From Sympetrum striolatum (Eukaryota; Arthropoda; Insecta; Odonata; Libellulidae), in contig OX388348.1 of NCBI GenBank assembly GCA_947579665.1, positions 18,075,759 through 18,139,758 of the forward strand: DNA of 64,000 bases, given 5' to 3'. This document shows positions 47,785 through 60,092 of the stretch, one piece after another. Made by a program: the position numbers and the translations under genes. The notes under the pieces are model-generated. The model was not told where the DNA came from. It did no database searches and saw nothing but the letters and a program-made list of their open reading frames with translations. Position 1 is the stretch's first letter, and every line of letters begins with the position of its first letter.

Positions 47785-50700
47785 GTGGGAAATAAAGGAA
47801 AAATTGAGGAAAAATATTGAATTTTTGCTTAAATTATCCGTTTTCGTTGCTTTTTTCGCTTAGAATTTGATTAACTGTGGGAAATAAAGGCAAAATTGAG
47901 GAAAAAATTGAATTTTCGCTTAAATTATCCGTTTTCGTGGCTTTTTTCGCTTAGAATTTGATTAAATGTGGGAAATAAAGGCAAAATTGAGGAAAAAAAT
48001 AGAATATTCGCTAAAATTATCCATTTTCGTTGCTTTTTTCGCTTAGAATTTTTATTAAATGTGGGAAATAAAGGCAAAATTGAGGAAAAAAATTGAATTT
48101 TCGCTAAAATTATCCGTTTTCGTTGCTTTTTTCTCTTAGAATTTGATTAAATGTGGCAAATAAAGGCAAAATTGAGGAAAAAAATTGAATTTTCGCTAAA
48201 ATTAACCATTTTCGTCTTTTTTTTCGCTTAGAATTTGATTAAAGGTGGGAAATAAAGGCAAAATTGTGGAAAAAAATTGAATTTTTGCTAAAATTATCCA
48301 TTTTCGTTGCTTTTTTCGCGCTAAAATTATCCGTTTTCGTTGCTTTTTTCGCTTACATTTTTTAATAAATGTGGGAAATAAAGGCAAAATTGAGGAAAAA
48401 AATTGAATTTTCCCCAAAATTATCCATTTCCGTTGTTTTTTTGCTTAGAATTCGATTAAAGGTGGGAAATAAAGGCAAAATTGTGGAAAAAAATTGAATT
48501 TTTGCTAAAATTATCCATTTTCGTTGCTTTTTTCGCGCTAAAATTATCCGTTTTCGTAGCTTTTATAGCTTAGAATTTGATTAAATGTGGGGAATAAAGG
48601 CAAAATTGAGGAAAATAATAGAATTTTCGCTAAAATTATCCGTTTTCGTTGCTTTTTTCGCTTAGAATTTGATTAACTGTGGGAAATAAAGGCAAAATTG
48701 AGGAAAAAATTGAATTTTCACTAAAATTATCCGTTTTCGTTGCTTTTTCGCTTAGATTTTTCAATAAATGTGGGAAATAATAGCAAAATTGAGAAAAAAA
48801 ATTGAATTTGATTAAATGTGGGAAATACAGGCAAAATTGTGGAAAAAAATTAAGGTATCGCTAAAATTTACAGTTTTCGTTGCTTTTTTCGCTCATAATT
48901 TGATTAAATTGGGGAAATAAAGGCAAAATTGAGGAAAAAAATTGAATTTTCGCTGAAATTATCCGTTTTCGTTGCTTTTTTCACTCAGAAATCTATTAAA
49001 AGTGGGAAATAAAGGCTAAATTGAGGAAAAAAATTGAATTTTCGCTAAAATTATCCGTTTTCGTTGCTTTTTTCGCTTAGAATTTGATTAAATGTGGGAA
49101 ATAAAGGCAAAATTGAGGAAAAAATTGAATCTTCGCTAAAATTATCCGTTTTCGTGGCTTTTTTCGCTAAGAATTTGATTAAATGTGGGAAATAAAGGCA
49201 AAATTGAGGAAAAAAATTGAATTTTCGCTAAAATTATCCATATTCGTTGCTTTTTTAGCGCTAAAATTATCCGTTTTCGTTGCTTTTTTGCTTAGAATTT
49301 GATTAAATGTGGGAAATAAAGGAAAAATTGAGGAAAAATATTGAATTTTTGCTTAAATTATCCGTTTTCGTTGCTTTTTTCGCTTAGAATTTGATTAACT
49401 GTGGAAAATAAAGGCAAAATTGAGGAAAAAATTGAATTTTCGCTTAAATTATCCGTTTTCGTGGCTTTTTTCGCTAAGAATTTGATTAAATGTGGGAAAT
49501 AAAGGCAAAATTGAGGAAAAAAATAGAATATTCGCTAAAATTATCCATTTTCGTTGCTTTTTTCGCTTAGAATTTTTATTAAATGTGGGAAATAAAGGCA
49601 AAATTGAGGAAAAAAATTGAATTTTCGCTAAAATTATCCGTTTTCGTTGCTTTTTTCTCTTAGAATTTGATTAAATGTGGCAAATAAAGGCAAAATTGAG
49701 GAAAAAAATTGAATTTTCGCTAAAATTAACCATTTTCGTCTTTTTTTTCGCTTAGAATTTGATTAAAGGTGGGAAATAAAGGCAAAATTGTGGAAAAAAA
49801 TTGAATTTTTGCTAAAATTATCCATTTTCGTTGCTTTTTTCGCGCTAAAATTATCCGTTTTCGTTGCTTTTTTCGCTTACATTTTTTAATAAATGTGGGA
49901 AATAAAGGCAAAATTGAGGAAAAAAATTGAATTTTCGCCAAAATTATCCATTTCCGTTGTTTTTTTTGCTTAGAATTCGATTAAAGGTGGGAAATAAAGG
50001 CAAAATTGTGGAAAAAAATTGAATTTTTGCTAAAATTATCCATTTTCGTTGCTTTTTTCGCGCTAAAATTATCCGTTTTCGTAGCTTTTTTAGCTTAGAA
50101 TTTGATTAAATGTGGGAAATAAAGGCAAAATTGAGGAAAATAATAGAATTTTCGCTAAAATTATCCGTTTTCGTTGCTTTTTTCGCTTAGAATTTGATTA
50201 ACTGTGGGAAATAAAGGCAAAATTGAGGAAAAAATTGAATTTTCACTAAAATTATCCGTTTTCGTTGCTTTTTCGCTTAGATTTTTCAATAAATGTGGGA
50301 AATAATAGCAAAATTGAGAAAAAAATTGAATTTGATTAAATGTGGGAAATACAGGCAAAATTGTGGAAAAAAATTAAAGTATCGCTAAAATTTACAGTTT
50401 TCGTTGCTTTTTTCGCTCATAATTTGATTAAATTGGGGAAATAAAGGCAAAATTGAGGAAAAAAATTGAATTTTCGCTGAAATTATCCGTTTTCGTTGCT
50501 TTTTTCACTCAGAAATCTATTAAAAGTGGGAAATAAAGGCTAAATTGAGGAAAAAAATCAATTTTCGCTAAAATTATCCGTTTTCGTTGCTTTTTTCGCT
50601 TAGAATTTGATTAAATGTGGGAAATAAAGGCAAAATTGAGGAAAAAATTGAATCTTCGCTAAAATTATCCGTTTTCGTGGCTTTTTTCGCTAAGAATTTG

Positions 50701-50832
50701 ATTAAATGTGGGAAATAAAGGCAAAATTGAGGAAAAAAATTGAATTTTCGCTAAAATTATCCATATTCGTTGCTTTTTTCGCGCTAAAATTATCCGTTTT
50801 CGTTGCTTTTTTGCTTAGAATTTGATTAAATG
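47785..50832 (+). repeat. 1524-bp tandem duplication, two copies
   Basis: Copies are about 47785-49308 and 49309-50832. The offset was checked at ATTTTTGCTT (47821/49345) and by matching open frames at 48202 and 49726. Markers are AACCATTTTCGTC followed by T8, CGCTTACATTTTTTAATAAATG, CCATTTCCGTTG, GAATTCGATTAAAGG and CAGAAATCTATT after TTTTTTCACTC. A third, partly matching copy lies at about 57850-59330. Confidence 0.88.
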
Positions 50833-52759
50833 TGGGAAATAAAGGCAAAATTGAGGAAAATAATTGAATTTTCGCTAAAATTATCCGTTTTCGTTGCTTT
50901 TTTCGCCTAGAATTTGATTAACTGTGGGAAATAAAGGCCAAATTGAGGAAAAAAAAAAATTTTCGCTAAAATTATCCGTTTTCGTTGCTTTTTCGCTTAG
51001 TTTTTTTAATAAATGTGGGAAATAATAGCAAAATTGAGAAAAAAAATTGAATTTGATTAAATGTGGGAAATACAGGCAAAATTGTGGAAAAAAATTAAAG
51101 TTTCGCTAAAATTGACAGTTTTCGTTGCTTTTTTCGCTCATAATTTGATTAAATTGGGGAAATAAAGGCAAAATTGAGGAAAAAAATTGAATTTTCGCTG
51201 AAATTTTCCGTTTTCGATGCTTTTTTCGCAAATAATTTGATTAAATTGGGGAAATAAAGGCAAAATTGAGGAAAAAAATTGAATTTTCGCTAAAATTAAC
51301 CGTTTTCGTTGCTTTTTTCGCTCAGAATTTTATTAAATGTGGGAAATAAAGGCTAAATTGAGGAAAAAAATTGAATTTTCGCTAAAATTATCCGTTTTCG
51401 TTGCTTTTTTCCCTTAGAATTTGATTAAATGTGGGAAATAAAGGCAAAATTGAGAAAAAAAATTGAATTTTCGCTAAAATTATCCGTTTTCGTTGCTTTT
51501 TTCTCTTAGAATTTGATTAAATGTGGGAAATAAAGGCAAAATTGAGGAAAAAAATTGAATTTTCGCAAAAATTATCCGTTTTCGTTGCTTTTTTCTCTTA
51601 GAATTTGATTAAATGTGGCAAATAAAGGCAAAATTGAGGAAAAAAATTGAATTTTCGCTAAAATTATTCGTTTTCGTTGCTTTTTTCGCTTAGAATTTGA
51701 TTAAATGTAGGAAATAAAGGCAAAATAGAGGAAAAAATTTGAATTTTTGCGAAAATTTTCAGTTTTCGTTGCTTTATTCGCTCATGATTTGATTAAATGT
51801 AACAAAATAAAGGCAAAGAAGAGGAAAAACATTGAATTTTCGCTAAAATTATCAGTTTTCGTTGCTTTTTTCGCTCATGATTTGATTAAATGTAGGAAAT
51901 AAAGGCGAAATAGAGGAAAAAATTGAATTTTCGCTAAAATTGTCGGTTTTCGTTGCTTTTTTCGATCATAATTTGATTAAATGTAGGAAATAAAGGCAAA
52001 ATTGAGGAAAAAAATTGAATTTTCGCCAAAATTATCCATTTTCGTTGCTTTTTTCGCTTGGAATTTGATTAAAGGTGGGAAATAAAGGCAAAATTGAGGA
52101 AAAAAATTGAATTTTTGCTAATATTATCCATTTTCTTTGCTTTTTCGCGCTATAATTATCCGTTTTCGTTGCATTTTTCGCTTAGAATTTGATTATATGT
52201 GGGAAATAAAAGCAAAATTGAGGAAAATAATTGAATTTTCGCTAAAATTATCCGTTTTCGTTGCTTTTTTCGCTTAGAATTTGATTAAATGTGGGAAATA
52301 AAGGCAAAATTGAGGAAAATAATAGAATTTTCGCTAAAATTATCCGTTTTCGTTGCTGTTTTCGCTTAGATTTTTAGTAAATGTGGGAAATAATAGCAAA
52401 ATTGAGAAAAAAAATTGAATTTGATTAAATGTGGGAAATACAGGCAAAATTGTGGAAAAAAATTAAAGTATCGCTAAAATATACAGTTTTCGTTGCTTTT
52501 TTCGCTCATAATTTGATTAAATTGTGGAAATAAAGGCAAAATTGAGGAAAAAAATAGAATTTTCGCTAAAATTATCCGTTTTCATTGCTTTTTTCGCTCA
52601 GAAATCTATTAAAAGTGGGAAATAAAGGCTAAATTGAGGAAAAAAAATGAATTTTCGCTAAAATTATCCATATTCGTTGCTTTTTTCGCGCTAAAATTAT
52701 CCGTTTTCGTTGCTTTTTTCGCTTAGAATTTGATTAAATGTGGGAAATAAAGCCAAAAT
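50833..52759 (+). repeat. Second copy of the 44.2-46.2 kb segment
   Basis: This matches 44.19-46.12 kb at offset about 6641, including the GTAACAAAATA monomer at 51799, CGCGCTATAATTATCC and TTGCTGTTTTCGC. It differs at isolated bases, for example TTTTCATTGC near 52581 where the other copy has TTTTCGTTGC. Satellite only. Confidence 0.85.
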
Positions 52760-55305
52760 TGAGGAAAATAATTGAATTTTCGCTAAAATTATCCGTTTTC
52801 GTTGCTTTTTTCGCTTAGAATTTGATTAACTGTGGGAAATAAAGGCAAAATTGAGGAAAAAAATTGAATTTTCGCTAAAATTATCAGTTTTTGTTGCTTT
52901 TTCGCTTAGACTTTTTAATAAATGTGGGAAATAATAGCAAAATTGAGAAAAAAAATTGAATTTGATTAAATGTGGAAAATACAGGCAAAATTGTGGAAAA
53001 AAATTAAAGTTTCGCTAAAATTTACAGTTTTCGTTGCTTTTTTCGCTCATAATTTGATTAATTGTGGAAATAAAGGCAAAATTGAGGAAAAAAATTGAAT
53101 TTTCGCTAAAATTATCCGTTTTCGTTGCTTTTTTCGCTCAGAATTTTATTAAATTTTGGAAATAAAGGCTAAATTGAGGAAAAAAATTGAATTTTCGCTA
53201 AAATTATCCGTTTTCGTTGCTTTTTTCGCTTAGAATTTGATTAAATGTGGGAAATAAAGGCAAAATTGAGGAAAAAATTGAATTTTTGCTAAAATTATCC
53301 GTTTTCGTGGCTTTTTTCGCTTAGAATTTGATTGAATGTGGGAAATAAAGGCAAAATTGAGGAAAAAAATTGAATTTTCGCTAGAATTATCCGTTTTCGT
53401 TGCTTTTTTCTCTTAGAATTTGATTAAATGTGGCAAATAAAGGCAAAATTGAGGAAAAAAATTGAATTTTCGCTAAAATTATCCGTTTTCGTTGCTTTTT
53501 TCGCTTAAAATTTGATTAAATGTAGGAAATAAAGGCAAAATAAAGGAAAAAAATTGAATTTTTGCGAAAATTTTCAGTTTTCGTTGCTTTATTCGCTCAT
53601 GATTTGATTAAATGTAACAAAATAAAGGCAAAGAAGAGGAAAAACATTGAATTTTCGCTAAAATTATCAGTTTTCGTTGCTTTTTTCGCTCATGATTTGA
53701 TTAAATGTAGGAAATAAAGGCAAAATAGAGGAAAAAATTGAATTTTCGCTAAAATTGTCGGTTTTCGTTGCTTTTTTCGATCATAATTTGATTAAATGTA
53801 GGAAATAAAGGCAAAATTGAAGAAAAAAATTGAAATTTATCTGAAATTATCCATTTTCGTTGCTTTTTTCGCTTAGAATTTGATTAAAGGTGGGAAATAA
53901 AGGCAAAATTGAGGAAAAAAATTGAATTTTTGCTAAAATTATCCATTTTCATTGCTTTTTCGCGCTAAAATTATCCGTTTTCGTTGTTTTTTCGCTTAGA
54001 ATTTGATTAAATGTAGGAAATAAAGGCAAAATTGAGGAAAATAATTGAATTTTCGCTAAAATTATCCGTTTTCGTTGCTTTTTTCGCTTAGAATTTGATT
54101 AACTGTGGGAAATAAAGGCAAAATTGAGGAAAAAAATTGAATTTTCGCTAAAATTATCAGTTTTTGTTGCTTTTTCGCTTAGACTTTTTAATAAATGTGG
54201 GAAATAATAGCAAAATTGAGAAAAAAAATTGAATTTGATTAAATGTGGAAAATACAGGCAAAATTGTGGAAAAAAATTAAAGTTTCGCTAAAATTTACAG
54301 TTTTCGTTGCTTTTTTCGCTCATAATTTGATTAATTGTGGAAATAAAGGCAAAATTGAGGAAAAAAATTGAATTTTCGCTAAAATTATCCGTTTTCGTTG
54401 CTTTTTTCGCTCAGAATTTTATTAAATTTTGGAAATAAAGGCTAAATTGAGGAAAAAAATTGAATTTTCGCTAAAATTATCCGTTTTTGTTGCTTTTTTC
54501 GCTTAGAATTTGATTAAATGTGGGAAATAAAGGCAAAATTGAGGAAAAAATTGAATTTTTGCTAAAATTATCCGTTTTCGTGGCTTTTTTCGCTTAGAAT
54601 TTGATTAAATGTGGGAAATAAAGGCAAAATTGAGGAAAAAAATTGAATTTTCGCTAGAATTATCCGTTTTCGTTGCTTTTTTCTCTTAGAATTTGATTAA
54701 ATGTGGCAAATAAAGGCAAAATTGAGGATAAAAATTGAATTTTCGCTAAAATTATCCGTTTTCGTTGCTTTTTTCGCTTAAAATTTGATTAAATGTAGGA
54801 AATAAAGGCAAAATAAAGGAAAAAAATTGAATTTTTGCGAAAATTTTCAGTTTTCGTTGCTTTATTCGCTCATGATTTGATTAAATGTAACAAAATAAAG
54901 GCAAAGAAGAGGAAAAACATTGAATTTTCGCTAAAATTATCAGTTTTCGTTGCTTTTTTCGCTCATGATTTGATTAAATGTAGGAAATAAAGGCAAAATA
55001 GAGGAAAAAATTGAATTTTCGCTAAAATTGTCGGTTTTCGTTGCTTTTTTCGATCATAATTTGATTAAATGTAGGAAATAAAGGCAAAATTGAAGAAAAA
55101 AATTGATATTTATCTGAAATTATCCATTTTCGTTGCTTTTTTCGCTTAGAATTTGATTAAAGGTGGGAAATAAAGGCAAAATTGAGGAAAAAAATTGAAT
55201 TTTTGCTAAAATTATCCATTTTCATTGCTTTTTCGCGCTAAAATTATCCGTTTTCGTTGTTTTTTCGCTTAGAATTTGATTAAATGTAGGAAATAAAGGC
55301 AAAAT
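52760..55305 (+). repeat. 1273-bp tandem duplication, two copies
   Basis: Copies are about 52760-54032 and 54033-55305. The offset of 1273 was checked at TTATCAGTTTTTGTTGC (52881/54154) and AAAATTGTCG (53751/55024). The rare TTTTTGTTGC and CTTAGACTTTTTAATAAATG are in both. The equivalent place at 46.2-47.4 kb has only one copy, so this duplication is younger than the 6.6-kb one. Confidence 0.9.
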
Positions 55306-55999
55306 TGAGGAAAATAATTGAATTTTCGCTAAAATTATCCGTTTTCGTTGCTTTTTTCGCTTAGAATTTGATTAACTGTGGGAAATAAAGGCAAAATTGA
55401 GGAAAAAATTGAATTTTCGCTAAAATTATCCGTTTTCGTTGCTTTTTCGCTTAGATTTTTTAATAAATGAGGGAAATAATAGCAAAATTAAGAAAAAAAA
55501 TTGAATTTGATTAAATGTGAGAAATACAGGCAAAATTGTGGAAAAAAATTAAAGTTTCGCTAAAATTTACAGTTTTCGTTGCTTTTTACGCTCATAATTT
55601 GATTCAATTGGGGTAATACAGGCAAAATTGAGGAATAAATTGAATTTTCGCTAAAATTATCCATTTTCGTTGCTTTTTTCGCTTACAATTTGATTAAATG
55701 TGGGAAATAAAGGCAAAATTGAGGAAAAAAATTGAATTTTTGCTTAAATTATCCGTTTTCGTTGCTTTTTTCGCTTAGAATTTGATTAACTGTGGGAAAT
55801 AAAGGCAAAATTGAGGAAAAAATTGAATTTTCGCTTAAATTATCCGTTTTCGTGGCTTTTTTCGCTTAGAATTTGATTAAATGTGGGAAATAAAGGCAAA
55901 ATTGAGGAAAAAAATAGAATATTCGCTAAAATTATCCATTTTCGTTGCTTTTTTCGCTTAGAATTTTTATTAAATGTGGGAAATAAAGGCAAAATTGAG
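55306..55999 (+). repeat. Satellite segment matching 47.4-48.1 kb
   Basis: This continues the match to 47.39-48.08 kb at offset 7914 with AATGAGGGAAATAATAGC, GCTTTTTACGCTC, GATTCAATTGGGG and CGCTTACAATTTG. Nothing other than satellite is present. Confidence 0.8.
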
Positions 56000-57790
56000 G
56001 AAAAAAATTGAATTTTCGCTAAAATTATCCGTTTTCGTTGCTTTTTCGCTTAGATTTTTTAATAAATGTGGGAAATAATAGCAAAATTGAGAAAAAAAAT
56101 TGAATTTGATTAAATGTGGGAAATACAGGCAAAATTGAGGAAAAAAATTAAAGTTTCGCTAAAATTTACAGTTTTCGTTGCTTTTTTCGCTCATAATTTG
56201 ATTAAATTGGGGTAATACAGGCAAAATTGAGGAATAAATTGAATTTTCGCTAAAATTATCCATTTTCGTTGCTTTTTTCGCTTAGAATTTGATTAAATGT
56301 GGGAAATAAAGGCAAAATTGAGGAAAAAAATTGAATTTTCGCTAAAATTATCCGTTTTCGTTGCTTTTTTCTCTTAGAATTTGATTAAATGTGGCAAATA
56401 AAGGCAAAATTGAGGAAAAAAAATGAATTTTCGCTAAAATTATCCGTTTTAGTTGCTTTTTTCGCTTAGAATTTGATTAAATGTAGGAAATAAAGGCAAA
56501 ATAGAGGAAAAAAATTGAATTTTCGCCAAAATTATCCATTTTCGTTGTTTTTTTCGCTTATAATTTGATTAAAGGTGGGAAATAAAGGCAAAATTGTGGA
56601 AAAAAATTGAATTTTTTCTAAAATTATCCATTTTCGTTGCTTTTTTCGCGCTAAAATTATCCGTTTTCGTTGCTTTTTTCGCTTAGATTTTTTAATAAAT
56701 GTGGGAAATAAAGGCAAAATTGAGGAAAAAAATTGAATTTTCGCCAAAATTATCCATTTCCGTTGTTTTTTTCGCTTAGAATTCGATTAAAGGTGGGAAA
56801 TAAAGGCAAAATTTTGGAAAAAAATTGAATTTTTCCTAAAATTATCCATTTTCGTTGCTTTTTTCGCGCTAAAATTATCCGTTTTCGTAGCTTTTTTCGC
56901 TTAGAATTTGATTAAATGTGGGAAATAAAGGCAAAATTGAGGAAAATAATAGAATTTTCGCTAAAATTATCCGTTTTCGTTGCTTTCTTCGCTTAGAATT
57001 TGATTAACTGTGGGAAATAAAGGCAAAATTGAGGAAAAAATTGAATTTTCACTAAAATTATCCGTTTTCGTTGGTTTTTCGCTTAGATTTTTCAATAAAT
57101 GTGGGAAATAATAGCAAAATTGAGAAAAAAAATTGAATTTGATTAAATGTGGGAAATACAGGCAAAATTGTGGAAAAAAATTAAAGTATCGCTAAAATTT
57201 ACAGTTTTCGTTGCTTTTTTCGCTCATAATTTGATTAGATTGGGGAAATAAAGGCAAAATTGAGGAAAAAAATTGAATTTTCGCTAAAATTATCCGTTTT
57301 CGTTGCTTTTTTCACTCAGAAATCTATTAAAAGTGGGAAATAAAGGCTAAATTGAGGAATAAAATTGAATTTTCGCTAAAATTATCCGTTTTCGTTGCTT
57401 TTTTGCTTAGCATTTGATTAAATGTGGGAAATAAAGGCAAAATTGAGGAAAAAATTGAATTTTCGCTAAAAATATCCGTTTTCGTGGCTTTTTTCGCTAA
57501 GAATTTGATTAAATGTGGGAAATAAAGGCAAAATTGAGGAAAAAAATTGAAATTCGCTAAAATTATCCATATTCGTTGCTTTTTTCGCGCTAAAATTATC
57601 CGTTTTCGTTGCTTTTTTCGCTTAGAATTTGATTAAATGTGGGAAATAAAGGCAAAATTGAGGAAAATAATTGAATTTTCGCTAAAATTATCCGTTTTCG
57701 TTGCTTTTTTCGCTTAGAATTTGATTAACTGTGGGAAATAAAGACAAAATTGAGGATAAAAATTGAATTTTCGCTAAAATTATCCGTTTT
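56000..57790 (+). repeat. 1.8-kb dispersed duplication, copy 1
   Basis: This is repeated at about 60093-61883 with offset 4093, checked at open frames 56532/60625, which translate identically. Markers are TTTTAGTTGC, GAATTTTTTCTAAAATT, GAATTTTTCCTAAAATT, AATTGAAATTCGCTAAAATT, TTTGCTTAGCATTTG and AATAAAGACAAAATTG. Differences include CGTTGGTTTTTCGC near 57070 against CGTTGCTTTTTCGC, and TTCTTCGCTTAG near 56984. Confidence 0.9.
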
Positions 57791-60092
57791 CGTTGCATTC
57801 TCGCTTAGATTTTTTAATAAATGTGGGAAAAAATAGCAAAATTGAGAAAAAAAATTGAATTTTTGCTTAAATTATCCGTTTTCGTTGCTTTTTTCGCTTA
57901 GAATTTGATTAACTGTGGGAAATAAAGGCAAAATTGAGGAAAAAATTGAATTTTCGCTTAAATTATCCGTTTTCGTGGCTTTTTTCGCTTAGAATTTGAT
58001 TAAATGTGGGAAATAAAGGCAAAATTGAGGAAAAAAATAGAATATTCGCTAAAATTATCCATTTTCGTTGCTTTTTTCGCTTAGAATTTTTATTAAATGT
58101 GGGAAATAAAGGCAAAATTGAGGAAAAAAATTGAATTTTCGCTAAAATTATCCGTTTTCGTTGCTTTTTTCTCTTAGAATTTGATTAAATGTGGCAAATA
58201 AAGGCAAAATTGAGGAAAAAAATTGAATTTTCGCTAAAATTAACCATTTTCGTCTTTTTTTTCGCTTAGAATTTGATTAAAGGTGGGAAATAAAGGCAAA
58301 ATTGTGGAAAAAATTGAATTTTTGCTAAAATTATCCATTTTCGTTGCTTTTTTCGCGCTAAAATTATCCGTTTTCGTTGCTTTTTTCGCTTACATTTTTT
58401 AATAAATGTGGGAAATAAAGGCAAAATTGAGGAAAAAAATTGAATTTTCGCCAAAATTATCCATTTCCGTTGTTTTTTTTGCTTAGAATTCGATTAAAGG
58501 TGGGAAATAAAGGCAAAATTGTGGAAAAAAATTGAATTTTTGCTAAAATTATCCATTTTCGTTGCTTTTTTCGCGCTAAAATTATCCGTTTTCGTAGCTT
58601 TTTTAGCTTAGAATTTGATTAAATGTGGGAAATAAAGGCAAAATTGAGGAAAATAATAGAATTTTCGCTAAAATTATCCGTTTTCGTTGCTTTTTTCGCT
58701 TAGAATTTGATTAACTGTGGGAAATAAAGGCAAAATTGAGGAAAAAATTGAATTTTCACTAAAATTATCCGTTTTCGTTGCTTTTTCGCTTAGATTTTTC
58801 AATAAATGTGGGAAATAATAGCAAAATTGAGAAAAAAAATTGAATTTGATTAAATGTGGGAAATACAGGCAAAATTGTGGAAAAAAATTAAAGTATCGCT
58901 AAAATTTACAGTTTTCGTTGCTTTTTTCGCTCATAATTTGATTAAATTGGGGAAATAAAGGCAAAATTGAGGAAAAAAATTGAATTTTCGCTGAAATTAT
59001 CCGTTTTCGTTGCTTTTTTCACTCATAAATCTTTTAAAAGTGGGAAATAAAGACTAAATTGAGGAAAAAAATTGAATTTTCGCTAAAATTATCCGTTTTC
59101 GTTGCTTTTTTCGCTTAGAATTTGATTAAATGTGGGAAATAAAGGCAAAATTGAGGAAAAAATTGAATTTTCGCTAAAATTATCCGTTTTCGTGGCTTTT
59201 TTCGCTAAGAATTTGATTAAATGTGGGAAATAAAGGCAAAATTGAGGAAAAAAATTGAATTTTCGCTAAAATTATCCATATTTGTTGCTTTTTTCGCGCT
59301 AAAATTATCCGTTTTCGTTGCTTTTTTCGCTTAGAATTTGATTAAATGTGGGAAATAAAGGCAAAATTGAGGAAAATAATTGAATTTTCGCTAAAATTAT
59401 CCGTTTTCGTTGCTTTTTCGCTTAGAATTTGATTAACTGTGGGAAATAAAGGCAAAATTGAGGATAAAAATTGAATTTTCGCTAAAATTATCCGTTTTCG
59501 TTGCTTTTTCGCTTAGATTTTTTAATAAATGTGGAAAAAAATAGCAAAATTGAGAAAAAAAATTGAATTTGATTAAATGTGGGAAATACAGGAAAAATTG
59601 TGGAAAAAAATTAAAGTTTCGCTAAAATTTACAGTTTTCGTTGCTTTTTTCGCTCATAATTTGATTAAATGTAGGAAATAAAGGCGAAATAGAGGAAAAA
59701 ATTGAATTTTCGCTAAAATTGTCGGTTTTCGTTGCTTTTTTTGATCATAATTTGATTAAATGTAGGAAATAAAGGCAAAATTGAGGAAAAAAATTGAAAT
59801 TTATCTGAAATTATCCATTTTCGTTGCTTTTTTCGCTTAGAATTTGATTAAAGGTGGGAAATAAAGGCAAAATTGAGGAAAAAAATTGAATTTTTGCTAA
59901 AATTATCCATTTTCTTTGCTTTTTCGCGCTAAAATTATCCGTTTTCGTTGCTTTTTTCGCTTAGAATTTGATTAAATGTAGGAAATAAAGGCAAAATTGA
60001 GGAAAATAATTGAATTTTCGCTAAAATTATCCGTTTTCTTTGCTTTTTTCGCTTAGAATTTGATTAACTGTGGGAAATAAAGGCAAAATTGA
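57791..60092 (+). repeat. Satellite spacer between the 4093-offset copies
   Basis: About 57850-59330 matches the 1524-bp repeat at 49.34-50.83 kb (offset about 8514), including AACCATTTTCGTC plus T8 and CGCTTACATTTTTT. The remainder, 59.33-60.09 kb, contains a cassette, a GTCGG monomer and a GAAATTTATCTGAAAT monomer. No other element is seen. Confidence 0.8.

Noticed and set aside
57061..57085. Resemblance of TTCGTTGG (57070; also near positions 27-35, 1965 and 6180) to the start of the mammalian CENP-B box.
   Set aside because: Only the first half matches. The A and CGGG positions that define the box are replaced by T-rich sequence, and the common monomer reads TTCGTTGC.
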